DNA of 51,007 nt from Amycolatopsis azurea DSM 43854 (GCF_001995215.1 NZ_MUXN01000035.1:1-51007), one strand, 5' to 3'. Shown: positions 23,316-32,199, counted from the first letter of the stretch. Translations and numbers: made by a program. Notes: generated by a model not told the origin, from the sequence alone.

Positions 23316-24233
23316 ATGATCGAGGCCACTGGACTCACGAAGCGTTACGGCGACAAACTCGCCGTGGACGGTCTTTCCTTCACCGCCGAGGCGGGCCGGG
23401 TGACCGGGTTTCTCGGCCCCAACGGGGCGGGCAAGTCCACCACCATGCGGATGATGCTCGGGCTCGACAGCCCGACGTCGGGCTCGGTGACCATCGACGG
23501 CAAGGCCTATCGCGAGCTGCGTGATCCACTTCGGATGGTCGGCGGCATGATCGACGCCACCTGGCGGCACCCGGGCCGCACCGCCCGCGAGCACCTCCGC
23601 TGGATGGCCGCGACCAACGGCCTGCCGGACAAGCGGGTCGACGAGGTGCTCCGCCTGGTCGGGCTGGAGCCGGTCGCCCGCAAACGGGCCGGGCAGTTCT
23701 CGCTCGGGATGTCGCAGCGGCTCGGGATCGCCACGGCCTTGCTGGGCGACCCGCGGGTGCTGCTGTTCGACGAGCCGGTCAACGGTCTCGACCCCGAAGG
23801 CATCGTGTGGATCCGGCGGCTGATGCACGCGCTCGCCGCCGAGGGCCGCACCGTGTTCGTGTCCAGCCACCTGCTGCCGGAGATGGCGCAGACCGCGCAG
23901 GACCTCGTCGTGATCGGCCGGGGGAAGCTGATCTATCAGGGCACGATGGAGGACTTCGTCGGCCGCGCGAAGGGCCTCGGCGTCCGGGTCCGCAGCCCGC
24001 ACCTTGCCGAACTGCGGACGGCACTGACCGAGAAAGGCGCCGAATTCCGCGAGGAGGACGGCGCGCTCATCGTGTCCGAAATGGACAGTGACGACATCGG
24101 CGAGCTCGCGTTCGCCGCGGGCGCGACACTGCACGAACTGCACCCGCTCACCGGCTCGCTCGAACAGGCGTACATGCAACTCACCGCCGAGGCCGTCGAA
24201 TACGGCGCCGGCGTCCCGGAGGTGGCCCGATGA
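23316..24233 (+). CDS. ABC-2 type transporter ATPase, copy 2
   Basis: A 305-residue ABC ATPase: Walker A GPNGAGKST (34-42), signature FSLGMSQRLGIA, Walker B VLLFDEPVNGLDPEG, H-loop SSHLL. It is a paralogue of the ATPase at 21464, the strongest divergence lying in the last 90 residues. TAATGT (23285-23290) may be its -10 box, 25 nt before the ATG, with GGCGGGAGG as ribosome site. The stop overlaps the start of its permease (ATGA). Confidence 0.92.
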   Translation: MIEATGLTKRYGDKLAVDGLSFTAEAGRVTGFLGPNGAGKSTTMRMMLGLDSPTSGSVTIDGKAYRELRDPLRMVGGMIDATWRHPGRTAREHLRWMAATNGLPDKRVDEVLRLVGLEPVARKRAGQFSLGMSQRLGIATALLGDPRVLLFDEPVNGLDPEGIVWIRRLMHALAAEGRTVFVSSHLLPEMAQTAQDLVVIGRGKLIYQGTMEDFVGRAKGLGVRVRSPHLAELRTALTEKGAEFREEDGALIVSEMDSDDIGELAFAAGATLHELHPLTGSLEQAYMQLTAEAVEYGAGVPEVAR

Positions 24234-24982
24234 GCACGGCGAACCTGCTCCGCGCGGAGCGGATCAAGCTGCTGAGCACCCGCGCGCCCTGGTGGTGCGC
24301 CGGGATCGCGGTGGTCCTCGCGATCGGCTACACCGCGCTGTTCTTCGGTCTGGTGCCGCTGGAGGGCCAGGCGACCGTCTCCGCCACGCAGACGGCCAGT
24401 GCCATGGGCCGGACCGTGGTGCTCGTCCTCGCCATCCTCGCGGCGGCGACCGAGTTCAACTGGGGCACGCTGAAGCTCACCTTCCAGGCGGTGCCGTCGC
24501 GGGTGCCCGCGCTGCTGGCGAAGGGGGCGGTCGTCGGGGTCTTCTCGGGGCTGATCGGCCTGCTCGTGGGCTTCTGCTCGTGGGGGATCGCGTACCTGAT
24601 CAAACCGGCGGCGGATCTCGGCCTGCATTCGGGCGCCGACTGGCGCGCGGTGGCGGGGCAGGGGCTGACCTTCCTGCTGACCGGCTTCCTCGGTGTCGGT
24701 CTCGGCCTGCTGTTCCGCAGCCCCGCGTTCGCCCTCGTGTTCGCGCTGGCCTGGACACAGTTGATCGAGGGGCTCGTCATCCTGATTCCGCGCGTGGGCG
24801 ACGACATCTACCAGTGGATGCCGTTCGTCGCCGCGAATCAGTTCGCCGGGCCGGATCTGACGGTTTCGATGTTGAAACTCGAGCCGCCGCTGGGGCCGTG
24901 GGGTTATTCGGCTTATTTCGGAGCCATCTGCCTGATTGTTTATGCGGCCGGACTGATGATCACCCATCGACGGGACGCGTGA
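24230..24982 (+). CDS. ABC-2 type permease, copy 2
   Basis: A 250-residue six-helix permease, paralogous to copy 1 (LLRAERIKLLSTRAPWWCAGI, TEFNWGTLKLTFQAVPSRVPALLAK, MITHRRDA at the end). Translationally coupled to its ATPase. No terminator hairpin of note follows; two GTTAAG direct repeats 11 nt apart stand 22 nt after the stop. Confidence 0.88.
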   Translation: MSTANLLRAERIKLLSTRAPWWCAGIAVVLAIGYTALFFGLVPLEGQATVSATQTASAMGRTVVLVLAILAAATEFNWGTLKLTFQAVPSRVPALLAKGAVVGVFSGLIGLLVGFCSWGIAYLIKPAADLGLHSGADWRAVAGQGLTFLLTGFLGVGLGLLFRSPAFALVFALAWTQLIEGLVILIPRVGDDIYQWMPFVAANQFAGPDLTVSMLKLEPPLGPWGYSAYFGAICLIVYAAGLMITHRRDA

Positions 24983-25003
24983 GCTTTTACCGCCTCCAAA
25001 GGA

Positions 25004-25020
25004 GTTAAGTCCACGTTAAG
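25004..25020. promoter_or_regulatory. Direct repeat GTTAAG, 11-nt spacing
   Basis: GTTAAG at 25004-25009 and 25015-25020. The 11-nt spacing is that of OmpR/PhoP-type tandem sites. It lies upstream of the hypothetical gene at 25118; speculative. Confidence 0.25.
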
Positions 25021-25117
25021 AGCCTGTGGCTTCTCTCACAGGATGCGGACATACTGTTCCTGACCGGGCGATGCTCGGGATGAGCCGCATTTCGGCTCTC
25101 GGCCCCGGAGGTGATCC

Positions 25118-25693
25118 TTGACGGTGGATTCCGGTCAGGGAGTGGAACGCACGATCCCGAAAGCCCGCACGGAAAGCACACGGCCACGACTCGAGCCCAT
25201 GCTCGACCTCGAATGGTCCCAAGCGATCGAACTACCCCGAACGGTGGCGTCGGCGACCCGGCCGTCCGATATCCGCCGTGCCTGGGTGCATCGCGCACCC
25301 GAAGATCTCGTTGTCGCGCTGTACCGCGCGTCCAGTGGAATGCACGGCGAAATCCCCGCGCCGTGGTGGCTTCGCGCCGTCGTGGAAGGCAGGCTCGAAT
25401 CGCGGGAACTCGGTTTCCGCATCGAAGACCGAATCTCCGGTCTGCTCGGCAGGCGTCCCGGTTGGGAATTCGTCCCGTGGGCCGCGGACGGTGAATCCGG
25501 CTACTGGGAGTTCATGCCGTCCGAACGCGGGGCTTCCGGGCATTCGATCCCGACCACCGTGCTGAACACCAGCCGCCACGACGGCTGGATCGACGTTCTC
25601 CCCGCCCATTCCAGTACGACGCCGCCGCCGATCGCGGTCGCCGGATTCGCCGGCCTGCGCTCGCGGCTGGGGGAGTTCGAAGCGGTGAGGTAA
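25118..25693 (+). CDS. Hypothetical cytoplasmic protein upstream of trmB
   Basis: A 191-residue protein I do not recognise. It has no signal peptide or membrane segment. Visible are a tryptophan-rich middle (PAPWWLRAVVEG, GRRPGWEFVPWAADGESGYWEFMP) and a helical N-terminal third. The start is unusual: the near-perfect anti-SD complement GGAGGTGATCC (25107-25117) lies directly before TTG at 25118, better placed for TTG than for the in-frame GTG at 25124. trmB begins 20 nt after its stop. No function is proposed. Confidence 0.65.
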   Translation: MTVDSGQGVERTIPKARTESTRPRLEPMLDLEWSQAIELPRTVASATRPSDIRRAWVHRAPEDLVVALYRASSGMHGEIPAPWWLRAVVEGRLESRELGFRIEDRISGLLGRRPGWEFVPWAADGESGYWEFMPSERGASGHSIPTTVLNTSRHDGWIDVLPAHSSTTPPPIAVAGFAGLRSRLGEFEAVR

Positions 25694-25701
25694 CCCCCGC
25701 G

Positions 25702-25707
25702 TTTAAT
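25702..25707 (+). promoter_or_regulatory. Possible -10 box (TTTAAT) for trmB
   Basis: TTTAAT is followed by GGGCGG and the GTG at 25714; it may give a leaderless trmB transcript in addition to read-through. Confidence 0.4.
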
Positions 25708-25713
25708 GGGCGG

Positions 25714-26421
25714 GTGGAAAACGAGGACCAGCCACGGATGCGCAGCGTGGTCAGCTATGTCAAACGCGGCGGCCGGATGACCGTCGGGCAGCAGCGAGCC
25801 TGGAACGATCTCTGGCCGTCGCTCGGCCGCACGGTCGGCGAACTGCCCGAAGGCACGGTGGATTTCGACGACTGGTTCGGCAGGCAGGCCCCGGTCATGG
25901 TGGAGATCGGCTCGGGCATGGGCGAGACCACGTCCCAGCTCGCGGCCGAGGCGCCGGAACTCAACTACGTCGCGGTCGAGGTGTACGACCCGGGTCTCGG
26001 CCAGCTGATGCTGCGTGCGGAGAAGCTCGGGGTGGAGAACCTGCGGCTGATGCACGGTGACGCCGTCGTCCTGCTGACCTCGCACGTCGAGCCGGGTTCG
26101 CTGGCCGGGGTCCGGCTGTTCTTCCCGGACCCGTGGCCGAAGAAGCGGCACCACAAGCGGCGGATCGTGCAGCCCGAGTTCGTCTCGCTGGTGGCGTCAC
26201 GGCTCGCGCCGGGCGGGACCTTCCACATGGCGACCGACTGGGAGAACTACGCGGAGCAGATGATGGAGGTCTGCTCGGCCGAGCCGCTCCTGCGCAACCG
26301 GTACGCCGATGAGCCCGGCGGCTGGGCGCCGCGTCCGGAGTGGCGCCCGGTCACGAAGTTCGAGAACCGCGCCGACGTCGAGGGCCGGATCTCGCACGAC
26401 CTGATCTTCGAGCGGGTATAG
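25714..26421 (+). CDS. trmB: tRNA (guanine-46-N7)-methyltransferase
   Basis: A 235-residue class I SAM-dependent enzyme that methylates N7 of G46 in the tRNA variable loop. SAM motif VEIGSGMG (63-70) and the TrmB signature FPDPWPKKRHHKRR (137-150) are both present, followed by PGGTFHMATDWENYAEQM, also family-typical. Length is normal for actinobacteria. In mycobacteria trmB is near pckA and mmpL3; here pckG lies 15 kb away. A strong terminator follows (26437-26482). Confidence 0.95.
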   Translation: MENEDQPRMRSVVSYVKRGGRMTVGQQRAWNDLWPSLGRTVGELPEGTVDFDDWFGRQAPVMVEIGSGMGETTSQLAAEAPELNYVAVEVYDPGLGQLMLRAEKLGVENLRLMHGDAVVLLTSHVEPGSLAGVRLFFPDPWPKKRHHKRRIVQPEFVSLVASRLAPGGTFHMATDWENYAEQMMEVCSAEPLLRNRYADEPGGWAPRPEWRPVTKFENRADVEGRISHDLIFERV

Positions 26422-26436
26422 CTCTTCAGAACGCCT

Positions 26437-26482
26437 GAAAGGGCCGGTCAGGGACGTCCCCACGTCCTTGACCGGCCCTTTC
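26437..26482. terminator. Terminator after trmB, possibly bidirectional
   Basis: A 21-bp stem (26437-26457 / 26462-26482) with one wobble pair and a 4-nt loop. GAAAGG/CCTTTC ends give T-rich flanks on both strands. Confidence 0.85.
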
Positions 26483-26522
26483 TTGACACCCCCGTGCCTT
26501 GGGACGCCCCCTGCGCGTCCCC

Positions 26523-26566
26523 GGTGCCCGTTCATCCATCCCCCGACAGAGGGATGACCGGGCACC
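26523..26566 (-). terminator. Hairpin downstream of the FtsX-type operon
   Basis: 15-bp arms with one mismatch (26523-26537 / 26552-26566), 80 nt beyond the permease stop. There is no T-run; it may end leftward transcripts. Confidence 0.4.
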
Positions 26567-26645
26567 CGGCTCGTGGATGGTTACCTCCGACTCCACCCAC
26601 GAGACCTGCTCGCCCCGGCGCCATGACGCCATTCGGGCGAACCTT

Positions 26646-28895
26646 TTACTCGTCGGCCAGGGGCTCCGACTGCACCCGCTTGAGCGCCGGGGTCGAGACG
26701 GATGCCCCGAGCAACGCCACCCCGATTCCCAGCACCACGGGCGCCAGCAGCCACGGGCTCAGCACGACGCCGTCCTTCTCGACCATGCTGTAGAGCCCGA
26801 TGCCGACCCCGACTCCGACCGCACCCGCGCCGATGGTGGCCACCATCGCGGGCAGGGCCGCTTCCATCCGCAGCGCCCTCGCCAGCACCCGGACCGGTGT
26901 CCCGGCCGCGATGAGCGCCCCGAAGGTGCGGCGGCGGTCCATCACCGAACCGGCGGTCGCCACGGCGGCGCTGCATCCGGCGAGCACGCCGGCGGCGATC
27001 AGGCCGATCACGGTCACGCGGCGGAGGTCGCCGAGTTCCTGCTGCTGGCCGATCAGGTGCAGGCCGCGGCTGGTGACCTCTTGGCCGGGGGCCGCCCCGA
27101 CCAGCGCGGTCCGCACGACCTCGCCGTTCTGCGGTGTCGTCGGCACGACCACGTCGTACCTTTCCGGCGTGACCCCCGCGGGGACCAGGGCAGGGTCGAT
27201 GACGATCGTGCCGTAGGTGTCCTCGTCACTGGACGGGAAGAGGTGCACCGGGGCCTTCGCGTCGAGCGGCGTGCCGGCCTTGTCGTAGTCGTTCGTCACG
27301 CTGTAGACCGCCGGGTCGAGGCTGGTCCGGCTGTAGATCGCGGGACCGGGCTGGCAGGAGCCGCCGATGTTCACCCGGAGCAGTTTCGTGGCGTCTTCGC
27401 AGGTCATCACGAAGGCGCGGCTCTGCGACTGGTAACGGGTCCCCGCCTGGCCGGTGGTCAGGTAGACCTGGCCGACCGCGACGGCCTTTTCGGTGACCCC
27501 GTTACGGGAGAGGGACGCGTTGGTCTTGTCGGCGATCTGCTGCGCCTGGGTCGCGTCGGACTCGGCGTAGAGGACGTTGTCCTTGAAGGTCCGGCCACCG
27601 CCGGCCATCGACTCGAACGTCGGCAGCAGCGTGAGCGCCATCGAGCCGGTGAACACCGCGAGCACGACACCCGCCGTGGCCCGATACGCGCTCTTCGGGT
27701 CGTCGCGGAGCCTGCGCCCGGCCAGCAGCGACGCGGGTTTGCGCCAGATCCGGACGAACGTGCCACCGACCGCCGAGGTGACCCACGGTCCGATGATCGC
27801 GGCCGACGCGACCAGCAGGAAGAGCCCGAGCATCACCATCCCCAGGCTGCCGTTGTCCTGGGTGACCGCGAACAGGAAGAAGGCGCCGGCCACGGGGACC
27901 GCGAGCAGTCGCCACCAGTGCAGCGGTTTGCGGGCGTGTGCCGAGGCCGCGAACAGCGGCGTCTTCAGGACCCGGCGGATGCCGAGGACACCCGCGAAGA
28001 CGACCAGCAGCGGGATCACGACGGCGACCGCGACGGTCGAACCGATCGGGAGGCTGAAGTCCGACGCGAGCCAGGTCCCGCCTGCCCAGGGAACGAACGT
28101 CGAGAGGCCTTGGAGCGCCGGTGCCGCCAGGATGCCCAGCAGGGCGCCGACCACCGCGGACAACGCCGTCTCGGCGGCGACGATCTTCATCACCTGCCCC
28201 GGGGTCGCCCCGGCCAGCCGCAGCGCCGCCATCCGCACCTCGCGCCGGGCGGCGGTGAGCCGGGCCGAGGACGCGACGAGCACCAGGCTCGGCACGAGCA
28301 GGACGATCACGCCGACCCAGGCGAGCAGTTCGAGCATCGGGTCGGGTTTCGCCTGCTTGTCGGGGAAGCCGTCGGCGGCCATCGCCGTCTTCGGCATCGA
28401 CTCCGGGGTGTGGCCGACGACGGCGACCAGCTGCTCCGGGTACATCAGGGAGTCGGGTCCGAGGGCGTCGACGAGTTTGCCGAACCGGTCCCCGAGCTGG
28501 GCCTGCGGCGCCGCCTGGATCAGTTTCCCGAGTTCGGGCGAAACGATCGCCTCGCCGGGGCCGGGCAGCTTCGGGATGCCCGGCGGCAGGCTGAGGATCG
28601 GCGAGGTGCCGGTCTGGGCGATGTCGACGCGGATGATCTCGCGGTCGCCCGAGTAGTCCTTGTTGGCCGCCATCAGCAGCGGCGCCGGACGCTGGCTCTC
28701 CCCGGACTGGGAGTAGTAGCTGCCGATGTCCTGCCAGATCGCGCGCTGCGAGCGGGCCTGCGTGGCGCCCGGGAGGGAGGCCAGCAGGAGCACCAGACTG
28801 GTCGCGACGGCGACCCCGACCGCGGTGAGGATGGCCGACGTGCGGGTCCGGCGGTCGACCCGGAGCACCCGCATGGCCAGCTGGAAACTGTTCAT
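26646..28895 (-). CDS. FtsX/MacB-type ABC permease
   Basis: A 749-residue permease with duplicated FtsX halves: an N-terminal helix (about 18-42), a large extracytoplasmic domain, a set of helices, then a second helix-domain-helices unit ending in three helices. The GATPGQVMKIVAAETALSAVVGALLG and ALRMEAALPAMVATIGAGAVGVGVGI blocks are typical of FtsX domains. Such permeases do not import; they drive lipid/antibiotic export or mechanotransmission. The ATG overlaps the ATPase stop (TAATG). Divergent from a kinase/regulator pair, suggesting a BceRS-like control, although the kinase is of the NarL class. Confidence 0.88.
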   Translation of the reverse strand: MNSFQLAMRVLRVDRRTRTSAILTAVGVAVATSLVLLLASLPGATQARSQRAIWQDIGSYYSQSGESQRPAPLLMAANKDYSGDREIIRVDIAQTGTSPILSLPPGIPKLPGPGEAIVSPELGKLIQAAPQAQLGDRFGKLVDALGPDSLMYPEQLVAVVGHTPESMPKTAMAADGFPDKQAKPDPMLELLAWVGVIVLLVPSLVLVASSARLTAARREVRMAALRLAGATPGQVMKIVAAETALSAVVGALLGILAAPALQGLSTFVPWAGGTWLASDFSLPIGSTVAVAVVIPLLVVFAGVLGIRRVLKTPLFAASAHARKPLHWWRLLAVPVAGAFFLFAVTQDNGSLGMVMLGLFLLVASAAIIGPWVTSAVGGTFVRIWRKPASLLAGRRLRDDPKSAYRATAGVVLAVFTGSMALTLLPTFESMAGGGRTFKDNVLYAESDATQAQQIADKTNASLSRNGVTEKAVAVGQVYLTTGQAGTRYQSQSRAFVMTCEDATKLLRVNIGGSCQPGPAIYSRTSLDPAVYSVTNDYDKAGTPLDAKAPVHLFPSSDEDTYGTIVIDPALVPAGVTPERYDVVVPTTPQNGEVVRTALVGAAPGQEVTSRGLHLIGQQQELGDLRRVTVIGLIAAGVLAGCSAAVATAGSVMDRRRTFGALIAAGTPVRVLARALRMEAALPAMVATIGAGAVGVGVGIGLYSMVEKDGVVLSPWLLAPVVLGIGVALLGASVSTPALKRVQSEPLADE

Positions 28896-29590
28896 TACGC
28901 GGCCAGCCTCGTCGCGATCAGTCCGTCGCGGATGGAGACCGTGCGCGGCATGGCTTCGGCGAGTTCGCGGTCGTGGGTCACGACGATCACCGCGGCGCCG
29001 CTGTCCGCGGCCGCCGCGAGCAGCGCGTCCATGGTGGCGCGGCCGGTGCGGGTGTCGAGCGCGCCGGTCGGCTCGTCGGCGAAGATCACCTTCGGCCGGT
29101 GCGTCAGCGCCCGTGCGATCGCGACGCGCTGCGCCTCACCGCCGGAAAGCTCACCGGGGCGGCGCTTCTCCTTGCCCGCGAGGCCGAGCTTCGCCAGCCA
29201 TTCGCGGCCCGCTTCGATGGATTCCTTGCGGCCCTTGCCACCCAGCAGCGACGGCAGCGCGACGTTCTCCTCGGCGCTCAGTTCGGCGACGAGCATCCCG
29301 GACTGGAACACGAAACCGAACTCGGTGCGGCGCAGTTCGCTGCGCTTGCGCTCGTTGAGCTGGTCGACCCGCTGCCCGGCGAGGAAGATCTGCCCGGAGT
29401 CGGCGCGGAGGATCCCGGCGAGCACGTGCAGCAGGGAGGTCTTGCCCGAGCCCGAGGGCCCGACGATGGCGACCGCGTCACCCGCCTGGATGTCGATGTC
29501 GATCCCGGCCAGCGCGTGCTGCGTGCCGTACCGCTTCACCAGTCCGCGTCCGGCGAGCACCGGCTGGCCTGTCCACTGTGGATCTACCAC
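28895..29590 (-). CDS. ABC ATPase, LolD/MacB type
   Basis: A 231-residue ATPase: Walker A GPSGSGKTS, Q-loop FQSGML, signature LSGGEAQRVAIARAL, Walker B VIFADEPTGALD, H-loop VTHD. The EPTGALDTRTG block is typical of the LolD/MacB/FtsE group that works with FtsX-type permeases. GTG at 29590 follows AGGGAGAA at 7 nt. Stop and permease start share one base (TAATG). Confidence 0.92.
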   Translation of the reverse strand: MVDPQWTGQPVLAGRGLVKRYGTQHALAGIDIDIQAGDAVAIVGPSGSGKTSLLHVLAGILRADSGQIFLAGQRVDQLNERKRSELRRTEFGFVFQSGMLVAELSAEENVALPSLLGGKGRKESIEAGREWLAKLGLAGKEKRRPGELSGGEAQRVAIARALTHRPKVIFADEPTGALDTRTGRATMDALLAAAADSGAAVIVVTHDRELAEAMPRTVSIRDGLIATRLAA

Positions 29591-29609
29591 CGTGATTCTC
29601 CCTAGTCAG

Positions 29610-29660
29610 TCACTTGTGTTCCGCTTCGGTGAAGAGCTTCGCTGTGAATCACCTGTGTCC
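29610..29660. promoter_or_regulatory. Direct repeat TCACYTGTGTYC in the divergent region
   Basis: TCACTTGTGTTCC (29610-29622) and TCACCTGTGTCC (29649-29660) lie 39 bp apart upstream of the exporter genes. They are candidate binding sites for the linked response regulator. Confidence 0.4.
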
Positions 29661-29696
29661 ACTTCGGGCAGACGGCCAGTGCTGATCACGCGCGCA

Positions 29697-29712
29697 TCGG
29701 CCGATCGGCCGA
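29697..29712. promoter_or_regulatory. 16-bp perfect palindrome TCGGCCGATCGGCCGA
   Basis: It is located between the divergent ABC exporter and kinase genes, about 60 nt upstream of the kinase start. A partial copy (GGTCGGCC) follows at 29726-29733. Candidate operator for NarL-type regulator binding. Confidence 0.45.
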
Positions 29713-29758
29713 GGTGGGTCGGGCCGGTCGGCCAAGGTGCGGACGGCGGCGGATCCTC

Positions 29759-29764
29759 TACCGT
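29759..29764 (+). promoter_or_regulatory. Probable -10 box (TACCGT) for the second kinase
   Basis: TACCGT, then CACGGT, then the GTG at 29771; no ribosome site. Same arrangement as for several other genes of this window. Confidence 0.45.
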
Positions 29765-29770
29765 CACGGT

Positions 29771-31543
29771 GTGACAGCAGGTCCATCCCAGAACAAGTTC
29801 TCCGTACGGGCGAGCGCGCTCGCGCGCCGTATCGGCATGCCCGCGGTCGTCCTGCTGGCCGCGTTCGCGTTCGACCTGGCGTTCATCACCGACGCCGCGT
29901 TCGACGACGCCGGCCCCCGGTTCGTCGACCTGCTGCTGTTCCCCGGCATCTTCGGGATGGTGTTCTGCGCGCTCTGGGCGCAGAAACGCGCCGCCGTCGC
30001 CGCCGTCGCGGCTTCGGTCGTGCTGGTGTCCTACACGCTGGTCGTCCGGTACTTCAACATCCCGACCTACTCGAGCGTGCTCGCGAACCTGTCCATCACC
30101 GAGGTGGTGGCGGGGGTGGAGATCCTGTTCTACGCCGCGCGCCGGACGCGGCCGGGGGTCGCGTTCGCGGTGATCTCCGGTCTGGTGCTGGCGACGCTGA
30201 CCGCGGTGTCCGGCCGGTACATGGAAGGCCTGTCAGGCGGCACCATGGCGCAGGCGATGCTGTTCGGCGGCATCCTGCTGGGCGGCACGCTGGTCTTCGC
30301 GATTCCAGGGCGCGACCGCATGACGAATCCGAAGCGCTACGAGACGCTGCAGAAGCTCAACAAGCTGGTGATGGGCCAATGGCCGCTCATCGGCATGTTG
30401 AGCATCGCGCTGATCCTGGAATTCAGCTTCACCTACGCCAGCGGGGCGCACGGCCTGCCCGTACTGGTCTGCTCGATCATCGCCGCGGTCATCGCTGTCG
30501 CGGCGCCGCGGCGACCGGCCGACGCGATGGTCGCGCTCACCGCGGTCATGGTGCTTTCGGCGCTGGTGACGCCGTTCCTCCGGCTTCGCTACGACTACCC
30601 GACACCAGGCGGGGTGCCGGGGACGCAGATCGTCGCCGGGATGGGGCTGGTCATCACCCTGGTCCGCGCGGTCGGTCTGAGCAAGGCCACGACCCGGATC
30701 GCCGCACTGTCCGCGGTGGTGGCGGGCGCCTGCATCCTCAACACCAACCGGCCGACGCCCCGGCTCATGACCGATCCGGACGACATCGCCGGGTTCGCGG
30801 TCGCCGGGGTACTGCTGCTCGGTATCTCGGTGGCTGTCGGCCTGGCGCTGCGTTCGCGGGATTCGGAGCGGACGCAGGTCATCCAGTCGGCGATCAGCGA
30901 CGCGCAGACGTCGGAGCGGATGGCGCTGGCACGGGAACTGCACGACGTTGTCGCCCACCACGTCACCGGGATCGTCGTGCAGGCGCAGGCTGCGAAGATG
31001 ATGGGCGAGAAGAACCCGCAGGTCGCGGTCGAGGCGATGGGCCGGATCGAGGACGCCGGGGTGGAGGCGCTCGCGGCGATGCGGCGGCTCGTGCGGAGCA
31101 TGCGCGGTGACGCGCCCGCCGGAAGCAGCGAGTTCAGCGAGCAGGCCACCACCGATCTCGCCGCCGATCTGCGGTCGCTGATCGAACGGTCGAACCACGG
31201 CGTGAAGACGTCGATGAAGCTCGAACTGCCGTCGGACGTGCCGCACGAGGTCGGGCGGTCGGCGTTGCGGCTGGTGCAGGAGTCGCTGACGAACATCGGC
31301 AAGCACGCGTCGGGCGCGAAGGAGGCGCTGGTCATCGCCGAGGTGGCCGGGAGCGAACTGCACCTCCAGGTGACCGACGACGGACGCGAGCCGGATCGCC
31401 GTCCGGCCGGCGGGTCGGGCGGTTACGGTCTGATCGGCATGCGCGAACGGGTCGCCCTGCTGCACGGCCGGCTCTCCGCCGGGCGGGCGCCGGGCGGCGG
31501 ATGGCGCGTCGAAGCGTGGCTACCACTTGAAGGAGAAGAGTGA
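29771..31543 (+). CDS. Sensor histidine kinase with large membrane domain
   Basis: A 590-residue HisKA_3-type kinase. About ten to eleven hydrophobic segments (residues 22-360) form an unusually large membrane sensor; then a linker, the phospho-acceptor motif ARELHDVVAHHVTGIVVQAQA with H391, and a HATPase domain (VQESLTNIGKHA, VTDDGRE, GYGLIGMRERVALL). GTG at 29771 is preferred over 29714 because of TACCGT 6 nt upstream. It is divergent from the MacB/FtsX exporter and overlaps its response regulator (GTGA), so the exporter is the likely target. Confidence 0.9.
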   Translation: MTAGPSQNKFSVRASALARRIGMPAVVLLAAFAFDLAFITDAAFDDAGPRFVDLLLFPGIFGMVFCALWAQKRAAVAAVAASVVLVSYTLVVRYFNIPTYSSVLANLSITEVVAGVEILFYAARRTRPGVAFAVISGLVLATLTAVSGRYMEGLSGGTMAQAMLFGGILLGGTLVFAIPGRDRMTNPKRYETLQKLNKLVMGQWPLIGMLSIALILEFSFTYASGAHGLPVLVCSIIAAVIAVAAPRRPADAMVALTAVMVLSALVTPFLRLRYDYPTPGGVPGTQIVAGMGLVITLVRAVGLSKATTRIAALSAVVAGACILNTNRPTPRLMTDPDDIAGFAVAGVLLLGISVAVGLALRSRDSERTQVIQSAISDAQTSERMALARELHDVVAHHVTGIVVQAQAAKMMGEKNPQVAVEAMGRIEDAGVEALAAMRRLVRSMRGDAPAGSSEFSEQATTDLAADLRSLIERSNHGVKTSMKLELPSDVPHEVGRSALRLVQESLTNIGKHASGAKEALVIAEVAGSELHLQVTDDGREPDRRPAGGSGGYGLIGMRERVALLHGRLSAGRAPGGGWRVEAWLPLEGEE

Positions 31544-32190
31544 TCCGGGTACTGATCGCCGACGACCAGGACATGGTGCGGATCGGCTTCCGGATGATCC
31601 TGGACGCGCAGGACGACATCGAGGTGGTCGCCGACGTCCCGGACGGTGTCTCGGCGGTCGCGAAGGCGCGTGAACTGCGGCCGGACGTCTGCCTGCTGGA
31701 CATCCGCATGCCGGGGATCGACGGGCTCGAGGTCACCAAGCAGCTGGCGGGCCCGGACGTCGCCGATCCGCTGAAGGTGGTGGTGGTCACGACGTTCGAC
31801 CTGGACGAGTACGTGCACACCGCGCTGCGGAACGGCGCGAGCGGGTTCCTGCTGAAGGACGCGGGCCCGGCGCTGCTGATCGAGGCGGTGCGCGCGGCCG
31901 CGCGCGGGGACGCGCTGGTGTCGCCGCAGATCACCGTCCGGCTGCTGAAGCATTTCGACGGTGGCGCGGTGAAACGCGAGATCATCCCGCCCTCGGAGCC
32001 GCTGACCGCGCGGGAGCTGGACGTGGTCAAGGCGGCTGCGAAGGGGCTGACGAACACCGAGATCGGGGCCGAGCTGTTCCTCTCGCTGTCCACGGTGAAG
32101 ACGCATCTGGCGTCTGTGCAGGGCAAGGTGGGTGCGCGGAACCGGGTGGAGATCGCGGCGTGGGCGTGGCGTAGCGGGGTCGTCGACTGA
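31540..32190 (+). CDS. NarL/LuxR-family response regulator
   Basis: A 216-residue regulator: D8/D9 acid pocket, phospho-site D54 (LLDIRMP), TTFDLDEY and LLKD receiver motifs, and a LuxR-type HTH (LTARELDVVKAAAKGLTNTEIGAELFLSLSTVKTHLASV). It is translationally coupled to the kinase. It is closely similar to the regulator at 18340-18996, so the two systems are related. Likely sites are the palindrome and direct repeats at 29610-29712. Confidence 0.92.
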   Translation: MIRVLIADDQDMVRIGFRMILDAQDDIEVVADVPDGVSAVAKARELRPDVCLLDIRMPGIDGLEVTKQLAGPDVADPLKVVVVTTFDLDEYVHTALRNGASGFLLKDAGPALLIEAVRAAARGDALVSPQITVRLLKHFDGGAVKREIIPPSEPLTARELDVVKAAAKGLTNTEIGAELFLSLSTVKTHLASVQGKVGARNRVEIAAWAWRSGVVD

Positions 32191-32193
32191 AAG

Positions 32194-32199
32194 TAGGCT
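32194..32199 (+). promoter_or_regulatory. Probable -10 box (TAGGCT) for the amidohydrolase gene
   Basis: TAGGCT ends 7 nt before the ATG at 32207; no ribosome site is present. Confidence 0.45.

Noticed and set aside
26499..29774. 1091-residue open frame on the plus strand
   Set aside because: It is antisense to the FtsX/MacB genes, Arg/Gly/His-rich without domains, and a GC-rich shadow frame.
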